From: Neofusicoccum parvum
Taxonomy: Eukaryota; Ascomycota; Dothideomycetes; Botryosphaeriales; Botryosphaeriaceae
NCBI GenBank assembly: GCA_020912385.1
Contig: CP087206.1
Location: 2,790,001 to 2,854,000 of the forward strand
Length of the DNA stretch: 64,000 nt
Reading direction: 5' to 3'
The translations under genes were made by a program, and so were the position numbers. This document shows, piece by piece, positions 41,551-53,548 of this stretch. A model generated the notes under the pieces. That model searched no databases, was not told the DNA's origin, and saw only the letters and a list, made by a program, of their open reading frames with translations. The stretch's first letter is position 1; every line of letters starts with the position of its first letter.

Positions 41551-42455
41551 ATGGCTCACTCTCACTCGCACGACGGACAGTCGCATTCGCACGCTGGTGC
41601 CGATCACGGCCATACCCACGAGATCCTCGATGGACCCGGCTCATATCTCGGGCGTGAGATGCCGCTCATCGAGGGCAGGACCTGGGAGGATCGCGCCTTT
41701 ACCATTGGCATTGGCGGGTAGGTTTGCGACGCTTGGCGCAAGATGCACCGAGAGCCGTGGAGACGCTGACAGCAGCAATGCAGGCCGGTAGGATCCGGAA
41801 AGACGGCGCTCATGCTGGCCCTCTGCCTCGCCCTCCGCGACAACTACAGCATCGCCGCCGTGACGAACGACATCTTCACCCGCGAGGACTGCGAGTTCCT
41901 GACACGCCACAACGCCTTGCCGGCTGAGCGGATAAGAGCCATCGAGACGGGGGGCTGCCCGCACGCAGCCGTCCGCGAGGACATCTCCACAAACTTGGCG
42001 GCGCTGGAGGACCTGCACCGAGAGTTCAAGACGGAGCTGCTGCTGATCGAGAGTGGCGGCGACAACCTGGCCGCCAATTACAGCCGCGAGCTGGCCGACT
42101 TCATCATCTACGTCATTGACGTGAGCGGCGGCGACAAGATCCCGCGCAAGGGCGGCCCTGGCATCACCCAGAGCGACCTGCTCGTCGTGAACAAGACGGA
42201 TCTGGCCGAGATCGTGGGCGCGGACCTCGGCGTGATGGAGAGGGATGCGAGGAAGATGAGGTGAGTCCAGAGTGCTGCATTCTCCCTGGCGCAACCCCAC
42301 AGGCTGACCTGGCTGCGTTATTTCTCTTCTCCAGGGAGGGCGGCCCCACCATCTTCGCCCAGGTCAAGAACGGAAAGAACGTCGACCACATTGTCAACCT
42401 TATCCTGAGTGCGTGGAAGGGCAGCGGTGCCAGCCAGGCGGCGAAGAAGGCATGA
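41551..42455 (+). CDS. ureG: Urease accessory GTPase UreG
   Basis: UreG is the SIMIBI-class GTPase that delivers nickel to urease with UreD and UreF in the cytosol. Exons are 41551-41717, 41784-42260 and 42335-42455; 254 residues. The N-terminus is a His-rich metal-binding segment ([21 protein letters not shown]), then the P-loop GPVGSGKT (56-63), [12 protein letters not shown], the nickel-binding Cys-Pro-His in [13 protein letters not shown] (114-116), the ESGGDNL switch (145-151) and the guanine-specificity motif NKTD (192-195). All catalytic residues are present. Intron 1 splits the codon just before the P-loop, with clear GTAGGT and GCAG ends. The first ATG was used and gives the His tail. 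Urease itself and the other accessory genes are not in the window. Length fits fungal UreG with the His tail (about 250-300). Confidence 0.95.
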
Positions 42456-45400
42456 AGGCAAACAGACTGAGGACTCGTTGGTCTCTAGGCGCACGTGCGC
42501 AGGCACTGTGGTAGTGGCGAGGGCTGCTCATGCTGGCATTTCGATAGAAGATGGCAACAGTGCCATCCAATTGGATGCTTTTCCGCTCCGACATCTGCCC
42601 TTCCGCTCGGACGTCGTGTGTCGAAATGTTGCACGGCAGGCAGAGCAAGAACTGTGCTGGGCCTGCGTGGCCGCCTTCGTCGCAGCATCATCAAACATTC
42701 GACAGCCACGGCGCCGTCAAATTCAAACCAGGACCAAGACGCCTCATCACAAGGCACCCGCATGCCTTGGCGTGGAGTGTTCGGATGCATGCCGCCGTGA
42801 AAGGGCCAAGTGTCTCTCGATCGGCTCTGTGCTTGGCTCGGGCGCAAAGCAAACCCAATAACCCGTTTCTAGCCCCCTGCTCTCCCTTGCTCCCTCTCTT
42901 CCCACGACCAACCTAATCCACATTCTTGGCGTGAAGCGACGCCGGACATTCCTCCGGCCGGCCCAGGGTGATCTTGGCGCACGCAAATCCCTCGCGACTC
43001 CAGAGACCAACGACCGTATCTCTGCACACCAAGATTCCAAGGTACCGCATCCCTGGCGAAGTCAGACCATTTTCAAGTGATCCGCATGGCCCGCAGCTCC
43101 GCCCTTCAATACAACGAAATCACAATAAGGCGGCCACGGAAGCGGCATGGCCAGCATGCCAATGCATCGACATTGGCAATCCCTCGTTCAGCTCATAGGA
43201 CCCTGCGCCCAATCAGCCATCGCATCCTATTAAAGGGTTAATACGAGAGAAGCTAATATTTGGCTTTTAGGGTTCGCCAAGGCCAAGAACGAGGCCACTC
43301 AGTGTCTGGCGGGTGAGGCATCCACACAGCCTCCGCCATCGCGGAGTCTTCCTTTCCCGGCCCTTTCCTGAGCTCCCCGGCCAGACTGAGCTTAATTTGA
43401 TCGGTGGTGCGCTTTTCCGCCCTGCTTCCAAGCAGGCTTCCACCCCCAAGTGCCAAGCCATGATATTCGCGACTGCTGTTGTCTCCGCTATGCTACTTGC
43501 TTCCATTTTGACGTAACTTTCCTTCTTGCCTTGTTGTTAAGGTTGGCTTTCTCTGTAACGTTCTGGACGAACGGGCACCGGAGTCCTTTTGCCTTTGTTC
43601 TGGAAGCGCTGGAAGCACACCACACGCAAGCTTTCGTTTTAATTCTTCCACCACAAACTTCCAGAACAAGATTGCATTGTCATTTTTCCAACGTCAGTCA
43701 GCGAAGTCAGCGCTCAACTTGGCAGAAACTCTATGGCCGTCCGTTCTTCCGACCTCTTCGCCTCGCGTCGCCGTTGCCGCATTCGTCCGCGTGGGGAAGG
43801 CTTCCAAGCAATGCCGCGATGGTGGACGTGATAGATGCGACGGTAGTCAATTACCTTGTTGCTTGGCTCGCTCATCAAACTTGGCTCAACAACACATCGC
43901 ACATTGCATCGCGCAGCCAGCAGAGCGGAGCGTCGGTCAGTCGGCATCGGTGTCGGTGTGCATGCCGCCGTCGTCTCGCCGCTGTCACGATAGTCGGCGA
44001 ATACGGCCTTGGTGTGCCGAGTGCTCAGGTCGTTTCGCCGTCAGTCTTGGTCTCTTTGCTGATGTCACATGCTCCATCCACACTTAATTATTCCCGCCAC
44101 CAGGCGAACAGTGGATCAACGACCTGCAATCTTTTGTGCACATGAACGGACGTGCTTTCGGGCGACTGCTTGCAGGTAAAGCAGGTCTGTAGCTAACCTA
44201 CAGACACCACATTACATATCCTCCTGGACACCTGTGCTTTCTGCGGCTTGCTTCTTTTGGTTTTTTCGTTGGCCTCAACCGCCAAGCGGCCGGCGGAGTC
44301 TTGGTAAACAAGCAGGAGCAACAAGGTCACAGGTGACTCACTTTCGGTGATTCCTCCTCCCAAGACTTTCGCGAGACCAAGAAGTGTCCAAGACCAAGTC
44401 TTCCCTCCTCTTGGCGGGCCAAGAACTGGCCCACCAAACCAAGACGGGGACGAGACAGAGGACAGACAGTCCGAACAAGAAGAGGTCTGTGAACCTTCGA
44501 GACGTCGACTTTGTCATCTTCCAGCCGTCAGCTTTTCATACTTCGATGGCGTGCCCACATCATGGCGGCCCGTCATCGCGAGAAAGGAAAGAAAGTACTC
44601 CACTTTCTCTAGTCCGTTTACCCCCTGGCCCCATCCTTCGCCATCACCCGATTTCTTTGCAGATCGTCGGACAAGCCCATGGACGAGCATGCAGCAGTCG
44701 CATGCGAGCGCCAGAGGGTGAAAAATCATCCGCCAATCCACTTCGTGCTACCGGCCGCTCACTAGCTCCCCATACTGCGTACCGAACCGTCCTACGCCCG
44801 CCTACCCGCTTGCTGGTAAACCTGATCATCAACAAATCATGATCGAACCAGAGAAAAAAATGCCCTCATAAGGGCTCCTCATCTCCTCCCGTCACACACA
44901 CAGACACGAGACCACGGGGTCTCCGCAGCGCGTAACGCCCGCCCGCCTAGCCCAGACCCAGCGGGCCGGCGCATCGTCGCACGCTGGCTGAATCACAAGC
45001 CGGACCGACGCACCCGATCTCGGCCTTACGTGTGTGCGTGGGAGAGCGGGAGAGGTTTGCTGCTGCCCGCATCCAGCTGCTCCTGCATCACGCTTGGTGT
45101 CCGCTTGCCTGAGGCAACGGGCGTGCATGGCTAAGCATAGGCGCCTAAAGGCGGTGTGAATGTCCAGCCGCTCTTTGCTCTCCCTCCCCGTCCTCGTCCT
45201 CGCCCTCGTCCTCCTCTTCTTCCCCCTCGGCTCTGTTCTTCCCTGGCTGAAGGGTTGAGCCGATGGCAGGATCGGTGGCTGGACGCGCGGCGCGACAGGG
45301 CCAAGAGGCAACGCAATTCGCTACCGGCTATGCGTGCAATCGGTCAAGATGGGAAGGAAGGAGCCTTTCTCCAGATAGCAAGCGAGGCCAAGTAAGCCGA

Positions 45401-46247
45401 GATACGTCGAATCGGACAAAGACAAGACGATGCAGGCCCTCGGACATGTGGTTTCGGAGGAGACTACTGAGGATGCGCAATAGCTCGGGATACCCGAGCG
45501 GTTGGTCTGTGCCATTTCTTGGTGTACAGAAGCGGATGGAGCCGATCTGGTTCCTCTTGGCCTCTCGCGCTCGTGACTTGGAAGAAAAAAAAGTATGGAT
45601 GTTTTCGCTCTGCCTGCCGGCGGCGCTGCTCTCATCGCAGTGATATCATAAAAGTAAGAAAATATGTCCCGAGCGCCCCTTTCGTCTTCGCGAGTATAAT
45701 GCGTACAAGGTTTGTTACGGAGAAAATGCACAAAATTTCAACACAAGTTGGGTATAACCGTTTCCCACACACCGCTTATCCTTTGCCCCTCCAATCCCAC
45801 CCACATAGAAGAAAAAAACGACCCCTCCCATCCAGGACGGAGAAGAGGTGGTCTTCTGATAATTCCCTGCCTCCATAGAACGTGCTATCCAGGTGCCTAC
45901 GCCGTGACCATGTCGTGACAAAGATCACCGAGGAGGCCAAGAACCGTGATCCAGCTGCAGTCGCCGTTCAGCAAAAATGGGAAGGGTCCATCCGTTGAAA
46001 TCCACAAAAAAACGCCAGATCCAGTGTCCCGCTAGCTATGCATCGTCAAAAAGCAAATCAAGAAGAACGGTCGTGGTAGAAGAATCCCGCAGCAGCGCCA
46101 TGTTGGATGAAGTGGGGTGAAAGTCCCCGATGGATTACTTCGCTCGCAGAGGGCCGATGTGGGGATGTTTTGCTTTTTGGTTTCGTGATGTCGTCGTGGC
46201 GAGATATTTCAATCGCCGTGTTGGTGAAAAGGCCCAAGTTCTCGTCT
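42456..46247. other. Gene-poor 3.8 kb stretch
   Basis: No gene model is supported. A frame at 43450-44145 (plus) is open but has a Leu/Ser/His/Cys-rich product unlike real proteins. At 44185-44205 there is a small perfect 8-bp stem with a 5-base loop (GTCTGTAG-CTAAC-CTACAGAC). CCAAG/CTTGG motifs cluster at 44301-44445. A run of CCTCGT-type hexamers is near 45180-45225. The right end should hold the 3' UTR of the gene ending at 46248. Confidence 0.4.
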
Positions 46248-47357
46248 CTACCTCAGAGCCCGGAGAAGCCATGACTCCCAGTAGGAGCGCACGGCGAGGA
46301 CTGACTCGCGACCGTCATTGTGGCCGTCCTTGGAGCCAGGATCACCGATGATGGAGGCGTAGATCCAGAATGATGCGGAGATCCAGGTGGCGATGGCGAT
46401 ACCGACGGCGACGAAGGGCGACAGGAGGCAGACGAGCAGCAACAGCGGGGTGTTGTACATGGACGATAGCGGAGCGCTGTAGATGAGACGGAACTGCAGG
46501 CGCAGCGACGGGCTGAGAAACTTGACGAGCTGCTCGCGGTAGTCGGGGCGCATGCTGCAGAAGCGCAGCGGCTGCAGCAGAGCGGCGATGACGACGGCGA
46601 ACAGGGTCCACAGCGAGATGGCAAACGAAACCAGGCAGGCAAAACCGGAGAGATGGATCTGTGAGACAGGTCAGCGCGGTGATACTAGTGGAGAGGATGG
46701 TGTGCCTCGCAGCATTTCTGGGTAGAGACATACGAGGATCCTGAAGGCTTTGTCCTCCAGATCAGCCTCATCGGGATCGGCAGGCGAGTACAGGTCGTGC
46801 GGCGCACCGCTCACGCTGACGGGCAGGTGGTTGCCTCTGTTCGAGCGGCGGCTGTTGCTGGTGGGCGAGTAGCACTGCTTCTCCAGGTCCAGCACCATGT
46901 CGCGCGAGCCACGGGGCTGGCTGGTGCGGACCACGGCGGGAGCGGGTTGTGCCAGCGAGGCCTTCTCGTCGTCGTCGGCGAGAGGCAGCGACTGGGCGAG
47001 GCTCTGGCGGGCATCGCGGCTGGTATTTGAGTTTGAGCATGCGCTCTGCGAGTAGGGCTGCTTGGGCGAGCCGGGCGTGGAGATGACGGAGTCGTGGCCG
47101 GAGGGTGGGTATCCAGCGGGCGCGGGTTTTGGCGAGGAATGCGGCGAGCCGGGGCGGCGGGGCGCAGGAGCGTGCGAGGGCGCGCAGTGGGCATGGAGCT
47201 GGCTGGCAGTCAATGCCTTTGCGTGGCGCGGAATGCGCTCGCTCCTCGACGAGCGGCTGCTGGCGCTGCGGGCGGGACTGCTGGGCGGGTGCGGCAGCAC
47301 GGCGTGCTGCGGGCGGGCGATGGGAGTCGCGTCTCCGGCGAGCGCCATGGGGGGCAT
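46248..47357 (-). CDS. Uncharacterised membrane protein with disordered N-terminus
   Basis: Exon 1 is 46734-47357 (208 codons), a 75-bp intron is 46659-46733 (GTATGT donor, TCACAG acceptor), and exon 2 is 46248-46658; 344 residues. Residues 1-205 are Ser/Pro/Ala/Arg-rich and probably disordered, with many possible phosphorylation sites (SSRSSRSER, SPHSSPKPAP, GHDSVISTPGSPKQ). A conserved-looking core follows: helix 1 at about 213-237 (CLVSFAISLWTLFAVVIAAL), the amphipathic MRPDYREQLVKFLSPSLRLQ, then a long hydrophobic stretch at 278-312 that could be one or two helices. The end is polar. Proteins of this kind occur widely in filamentous fungi as hypothetical membrane proteins; I cannot name a family. 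The alternative start is Met4 (47348). Confidence 0.75.
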
Positions 47358-49890
47358 CGGGAGGGCTTGGCGGGGCTCAGAGCGCGGTCATCGGCGGACG
47401 GGCGTGGGGCTTTGTATGCGCGTGCGGGTGGTGAGGGTGGTGGGCGTGTAACGTGGTGCCATGACATATAAGAGGAAGGGGAGATCCCCTTCGGGAGGAG
47501 AGCGAGGACGAGGACTACATGATGATTGATGTGCTTGGGGTTGCGGTCTTGGAGACTTGGCTGTCCACACTGTCGGCTTGGCGGGCGCGCACGCCCAATC
47601 AGCGCCGGCGCCTCGCGCGCTGCGTCCGCCGCCCAGCGCTGATGAGACGCTGCCTCTGGCCCGGTCCAAGGCGGAACATGCGGCACCAGCAGGCCCAGAG
47701 GCGCGCTGCCCGCCCCTTGGCCGCCGCGGTGCGCGACCATGCGGCCTCCAAGCGTCCAAGATCTTGTCGCGCGCGACGACGGCCTCGCGCTGCCGCCAAG
47801 CAGGCGCGCGCCCGAAGCCCAGCAGCGGCTCCAGCCCGCGGCCGCGGGCGCTGGCGCTGGCGCTGGCGCTGGCGCTGGCGCTGGCTGCGCGCGGTGCCGC
47901 TCCGCCGCGGCTCACGGCACCGCTGCTGGATCACGGATGCGACGCAGGGGCGTGGGCCGATCTGTTTGCGTGTGTGATGCGCTGTGGCCGGGCCGGGTGA
48001 AACGGTGCAGGGCGCGGCGCATCATGCCTCCTCGCGCTGGACGGGCGACCCATGGCCGCAGAGGCGCAGAGGCGCGGCTCCCACGGTTGCGCCCTCCGCG
48101 TCGCGCTCACGTGCGGCTTGGCGCGCCCAGGGCCAGCATGGCCGCCCAGCCCAGCACCAGCGCTGCGCCGGCGATCGCTGCACTTGCCGGAAATAAGCTC
48201 GCTCGTGGGCAGCACTCCAAATCTCCCCGACTCCCCAGCCTGCTCCGCACGCCAGGCCGCCTGCCAGCCAGGCCGGGTGCTGGCCGTGCCAAGCGCGCAG
48301 CCCGCGGCCGTTTGCGTCGCCAGCAGCTGGCAGCGCGCGCCCTGGCCCAGCTCCACCCGGTGTTCGCCGCCGCCCCAATGGCCCCGTCGCCCAAGAGCCA
48401 AGCCGCGTCTGTGTGGAGGAAACAACGCACGCTGCCAGCACCGCGCCGTTCTTGGGCTCGCGGCGGAGTCCAGCGGCACCACCTGCTGAAACCGCCGCCA
48501 AGCCGCCCTCCGACAGCCGTCCGCTCAATGCGGCTCCCCCAAGGCTCCCAGGCCGCAAGCCGCACGGCAGCGCGGTGCTGCACGCCGCCTGCGTCGCCGC
48601 CTCCTCGACGCTGCGCCGCCGTTGCGCGCTGCCGCGTCGGCCTGCGGCGCACAGTCGTTTTGGGGAGTTGGCGTTACGTCAAGCGCAGCCGGGAGCCGAG
48701 CTTGGCCTGCAACTCGACTGCGCCTGCGATTTCGAGCTGTAACACCACGCCAAGACCCTCGCAGCCGCCGGCGCTGCTCAGCCTGGGCGCCGCAATATGC
48801 TGCTCCATCAAAGTGACTTCAGCACAAGACGCCGAGCAATTGGGACCCGCGCGCTGCGTATCAGCCGAGCCCGCCGACGATCCCCAGGGAAGCAGGAAAC
48901 AAGACGCCAGACAGAAACAAACGGCTCGACCGCAAGGTTTCATCTCGGTGCGCCCGCCTGCATGCTGCCACTCCGTTGCCCCAACAGGACGCCGCCCACA
49001 ACCGTTGCCGGCTACACGGCACTCTCGTCAATATACACCGTGGAGATGAGGTGTCGTCTAGAACGACGGAGGATCGACGCGTAATAGTGCGACGGACACG
49101 AACGGGGGCACTGTCCAGTTCGGCTACATCACGTGAAAACATGTGGAGATGCTCATCCCCTGGAAGCCGCCGCTGCATGACCGCCGTGCATCCTCTTCGC
49201 CCTTCACTCATCAAAACGGCACCTGTCTTCCGCTTTGAACGGTTGTGTTTTCCTGCGTCTCTGTGCAGTTGCACGGTGTGGAGTCGAGTTCGCCAACGTT
49301 GCATTGACGACCAGGATCCGGATCCTTCCACTGTACATCGACTTTCTCGGAATGCCTCATCCGCGAATGGGATTCTGAGAATGCGTTTCAAAGCCATAAG
49401 AGGAGCATTGTGTGAAGATTACTGGACTGCTATATGAAGATCCCCGTGGCTATCCCCGGAGCCCCTGACGAACACCACGGCAGTCTCTACATATTACCCC
49501 ATTAGGAAATTTCCAACGGCCACGCTCAGAACCCCGTCAAAGTCTCCAACGGCCCTTCGACAGTTCGTATCTTTGAGTTTTCCGTCTGAGTAACACACAA
49601 TGGCTGGTCGTCTTAGTTACGCAATTATCTTCAGCATGTCGAGCTGATAAAAAGGTTATCAGGTGGATTCTCGAGACAAGACCGCCCCTTCCTCCCCCAG
49701 AGCCGAGTTACTCATTTGAATAAGTCGACAATAGGTTGGTTGAGCCTCTAAGCCGCCCGTAGCAGCTACCAGGCACCTCTTCAGTCCCGTTCGAATTTCG
49801 ACCAATCATTTATGGCAGGTTCTTACTTTTTCCCTGCTAATTCAACATGTTAGAAGGATGTCAACTTTCATTCTGAGTGGTTCTTACCAT
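47358..49890. other. GC island with hexamer repeat, then AT-richer stretch
   Basis: About 2.5 kb upstream of the membrane-protein gene. 47550-48800 is extremely GC-rich, with CCAAT-type motifs (47597 CCCAATCAG, 48371 CCCAATGG) and a GGCGCT hexamer repeat at 47847-47886. From about 49400 the DNA becomes AT-richer. The open frames are by-products of GC content. Confidence 0.45.
47847..47886. repeat. GGCGCT hexamer repeat
   Basis: About six and a half near-perfect GGCGCT units, self-complementary enough to fold into a hairpin. It lies about 490 bp upstream of the membrane-protein gene. Confidence 0.8.
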
Positions 49891-50484
49891 TTATTTAGCA
49901 TCATCCGTTTCATCTCCGCCGATAATATTTTGATATTTGGCATTCCGTCTGTCCTCGAAATCCGGCGGGAGGCACGAAGGCCCAAATCCACGCGTTATGG
50001 AAACCAGTATGGCCGCAGCCTGCTCGTCAACGTTGCATAATGACAATACGTCCCATGGGACCCTGCGCTCCGTTTCATCCCGTTCGTTTGGAGCCGGTCG
50101 TGCGGGTATCAACCGTTGGGATATGCAACTCGCAGCTGAGAAAACGAGCTTCCGGTGATCCGACTTTTTTTGCCCTTTCGGTCCACCTGATACCTTCTTC
50201 TTCCCTTTGATCTGTGAAGTTCGACTAGATCCACTGCTTTGGTTGCTCCTCATCTTAAAACTCGGCTTCCTTTCGCCCAGCGCCGGCTTCTGAGATCTGA
50301 GGGGATGGCTTTTGTCTTTTTCTCCACCAGGAGCCTTGCTCTCCTCGTTGGCGCGGATGGTATTCTTAGATGCGCAGCTGTTCTTCCTTTCGCGACGCTG
50401 GTAGTCTTCTGTCGTCGGGGGTTTGCCGTTTATCGTACTGCCATGCCAAATTTTGACGCCTTTTACTCTGGTAAGTGGTGCCAT
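49891..50484 (-). CDS. Hypothetical Lys/Ser-rich protein
   Basis: A 197-residue open frame starting with ATG at 50484 (MAPLTRVKGVKIWHGSTING). The middle is polar and basic (KAPGGEKDKSHPLRSQKPAL, SQIKGKKKVSGGPKGQKKSD); the end has a more ordered-looking segment (RVPWDVLSLCNVDEQAAAIL and GDETDDAK at the C-terminus). I do not recognise it. It stands out because the surrounding DNA is AT-rich and full of stops, so a 594-bp frame is less likely by chance. No clear promoter or introns can be shown, and on the opposite strand only shorter frames exist. It may be a lineage-specific gene or a decayed one. Confidence 0.35.
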   Translation of the reverse strand: MAPLTRVKGVKIWHGSTINGKPPTTEDYQRRERKNSCASKNTIRANEESKAPGGEKDKSHPLRSQKPALGERKPSFKMRSNQSSGSSRTSQIKGKKKVSGGPKGQKKSDHRKLVFSAASCISQRLIPARPAPNERDETERRVPWDVLSLCNVDEQAAAILVSITRGFGPSCLPPDFEDRRNAKYQNIIGGDETDDAK

Positions 50485-53400
50485 TCTCTCTTTTGTCTTT
50501 TCTTCCTATTTCCCGGAATGAGTCCTCAACCGAATGAGAGGCTGAGCGGGTCGTATGTTCTGCGTGAGGTTGGTCGAGCTTAAAACTCGATGCGATCACC
50601 GGTTTCTATCGGCTGTGGCTTCTTATCTCGTTCTGAGTCGATGGGCAGCAGGCAGACTTGAGACCAAGAGGCTAAGGGTAGAGTTCGACGTGGGAGAAGT
50701 TATAGTAGATGGTATCGAGAAGAGCTGAAATTTCTGGTCCTTAAATGTGCGAGGCATAGCACTTTTGACCGTGGGAATTGAGCTAACCTTCGGACTAAAT
50801 GACAACTACGGAAATATTGGACCCTGAGAAACCATCTCGCATCATTTTCCACGGTAATAGACCCAAAGAACGAAATGACATGCTTTCTTGGGCAATTCTT
50901 GAATCGAGAAATTCTGCAACAAGATGTGCACATCATATTTCTCCAGCTTTTCATCCCACTCTGGCAGTTTCGCAACGTTTTAGAGTCGAGCGTTGATGCA
51001 AGTTGGATACAGACCCGCAAAAACTCAATCTATAAAGGTCTGTATGGAAGAGTCCGGGGTTTGTGTTTGAGATGGAAGAAAAGAAAGAGAACATGAGCAT
51101 GGCTGGTCCACGAGTTAGTCGCCTGAATCTAACCGTGCCACGGTGAATCTGACTGTCTTAGCTGAGTGTTTTTTTAGAGGAAAAGAACTCGAAATTTCTG
51201 CCTTTTTCCATTGTATTATCGTTATGTTCTCTAATTTATAAACTTATGGGACAGGAAGGCGCAAATTATAAAGGGTGTCGAAATGGATGACTCGACGTTT
51301 TCCATAGACACCTATTTTACTACATACATCAATATCACTTCACAAAAAGACTCGAAGATCGGTAGAGATCCGCCTTGCGGTTTCCCTAAATCATCTCCAA
51401 CTTTCCACCGCCCATAAAGAAAAAAAACTGTGGCCCCTGAGACAGTCACAATTGTTAATAGTCTGACTCTATTCCTAATTTTGAGCATACCGGAGAAACT
51501 AGCATTCTCGCGATTGATTTCATATTAGGAGCCTGGGAAAGCTTGATATTGATCTACCCTTTGGGCAGAAAGAGAATCGGAAAAGAAAAACTTGAACTTT
51601 AATGATCAGTTCCAGATCAGACGAAACCATCAGTCTTATTCGTTTCATCTGATTGTTTTCCACAGACTCAGTCATTGTAAATTGCTGAAGGTCAATGCAT
51701 CAACGAAAATGGCCGTACTTTTGATCAGATTGGCAGTCCATTGATCTCAAGTAGCCTGCAAAAGCTCATGAAATTATTTATAATGGTATACTCACGCCCT
51801 TTTGCAACTCATCTTGAGGCATTAGTACTGGTAACGAGCGGTTCTACCCAAGATATCAACCATGCCAGCTTGGGGCTGTCTCCCCTCAAATGACTTCGGA
51901 GGACTTAGCTCACCTGATCTGTTTACCTTGAGTACTGGAGAGCTACCTGTCTGTAATAGTCGCAGTAATAATCCAGCTGCAACGAGAGCCACAAACGGAA
52001 GAAAATTTTACCTGATCACATGGAATTATCCATCTGAACCGACCCTGAGCGCACGTCAAAGTTTCTCAGCCCCGCTGAAAAAATGTTGCAGCAGGAAAAG
52101 AGAAGGATGATCCCACAGATCAACCTGAAAAAACCTCTTACAAACCCCCAATTGTCATTCGCACGTGCAAAGCACAGCCTCTCCTGCTCCCGAGCAGAAA
52201 AAAAAAAAAGAAGACTAACCACAGCAAGCAATTCCAGCCAAACTATCGCAAAAGCGGAAATCAGCGATAAATGACGTCATCCGATCCCATCCGCCTATCC
52301 TTACCTCCCTTGCGTCTCCCCTTCCCGCCCACCTGCCCCGTTTGCCGCCAACGCGTCCCGAAGAGACGGAACGCTCCCGCCCCATAAGCTAACGGATGAC
52401 ACATGCCATGCTCCGCGCCCCCTCCCCTCCCCGAGATGAAAGCAGAGAGCCGTCTCCAGCCGCTAACCGGCCACCCGAGTGCACCCGACTTCGGCTCCTT
52501 TTTTTTTTCTTTCTTGTTACCACGAGCAGTTCGTGGAGAAAAGATACCGCATCGGTTGTTCACGTGGGATACTGCGCGAGAAATAGAGATCAAACAACTC
52601 CATGGGAGGTTGCAGCACCTCTCTGGGTGCACGAGCGCTTCGGCTCGCACACCGAGGCCATCTGGATGAATTCTTCGACTTCACCGGCCACACTCTTCGA
52701 ATTCGGGCCGCCCATTCCCTTTGGCGACCTGCTGTGGCACCGTCACATGTAAACAGCAGAAAGCATGACCGCTGGCAAAAGGATCTACTTCTTGTCTATT
52801 AAACGGGGGCAGGGGAATGCCTTCTCTCCGCACGTACGTAAGAATGATCTATCGCAACCGACCACATGATCTTTTCTACAATCCTTCGTGCCCTCTCCTC
52901 CTCACCGGCACCGCCGACAGCCTTGCCCTCTCAGAATCAAACCGCCCCCGGTGCAAAATGTAAGACGTCCGGGCAAAGCGCCAACCATGAAATTGCGTTT
53001 GCCATAAACCAGCGTGCCTGCCATACAAAAATCCCGTGTTTCCCAAGCTTTCGCATTACCATGAATATCTCCGGCACCGGCCACATGCAATTTTGAAAGT
53101 GATCCTCCACCAACCATCATACCCGTAGACCGAACCCTTCTCCAACCCGCCCCGTTGCGAATCCCCACCAACACGTTACCAAATTGTAAGAGAGAGGAGA
53201 TATGCGTGACATGGCCTTCTGTGATACCTCAAAACGCCGTCGGGTGTCTGTCAACGAGTGCTTTGCTGCGCGCGCGCATGTGTGCCGTGCTGCCGTTCCC
53301 TGATGATCCCGTCTATCAAAACTCTGATAAACCAAAGCCGTATATGCGAAGAGTGCGCAGATAAAATAAATATGAAACGTGGTCGAAGGACAAACCGCCG

Positions 53401-53548
53401 ACCTTTCCTGGGTGCTGTACAGCGTCCGGAGCGATGAGAGACGACAGAACTCATTCCTTCATGAAAGAGCCAAGCATGAGCCGGGAGAGGATGTAGAAAC
53501 CCGCGAGGAAACGTCAAAAAGATAGGGAAGATCCGATCACCGCTGCCG
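50485..53548. other. AT-rich gene-free stretch
   Basis: About 3 kb. 51100-52300 is the most AT-rich part of the window, with many stops in all frames. A and T homopolymers occur at 52197-52210 and 52499-52511. No conserved gene, tRNA or transposon domain is seen. The right 400 bp probably includes the long 3' UTR of the PFK-2 gene. Confidence 0.45.

Noticed and set aside
43450..44145. 231-codon plus-strand frame
   Set aside because: Composition (Leu, Ser, His, Cys runs) is not protein-like and no start context or homology is apparent.
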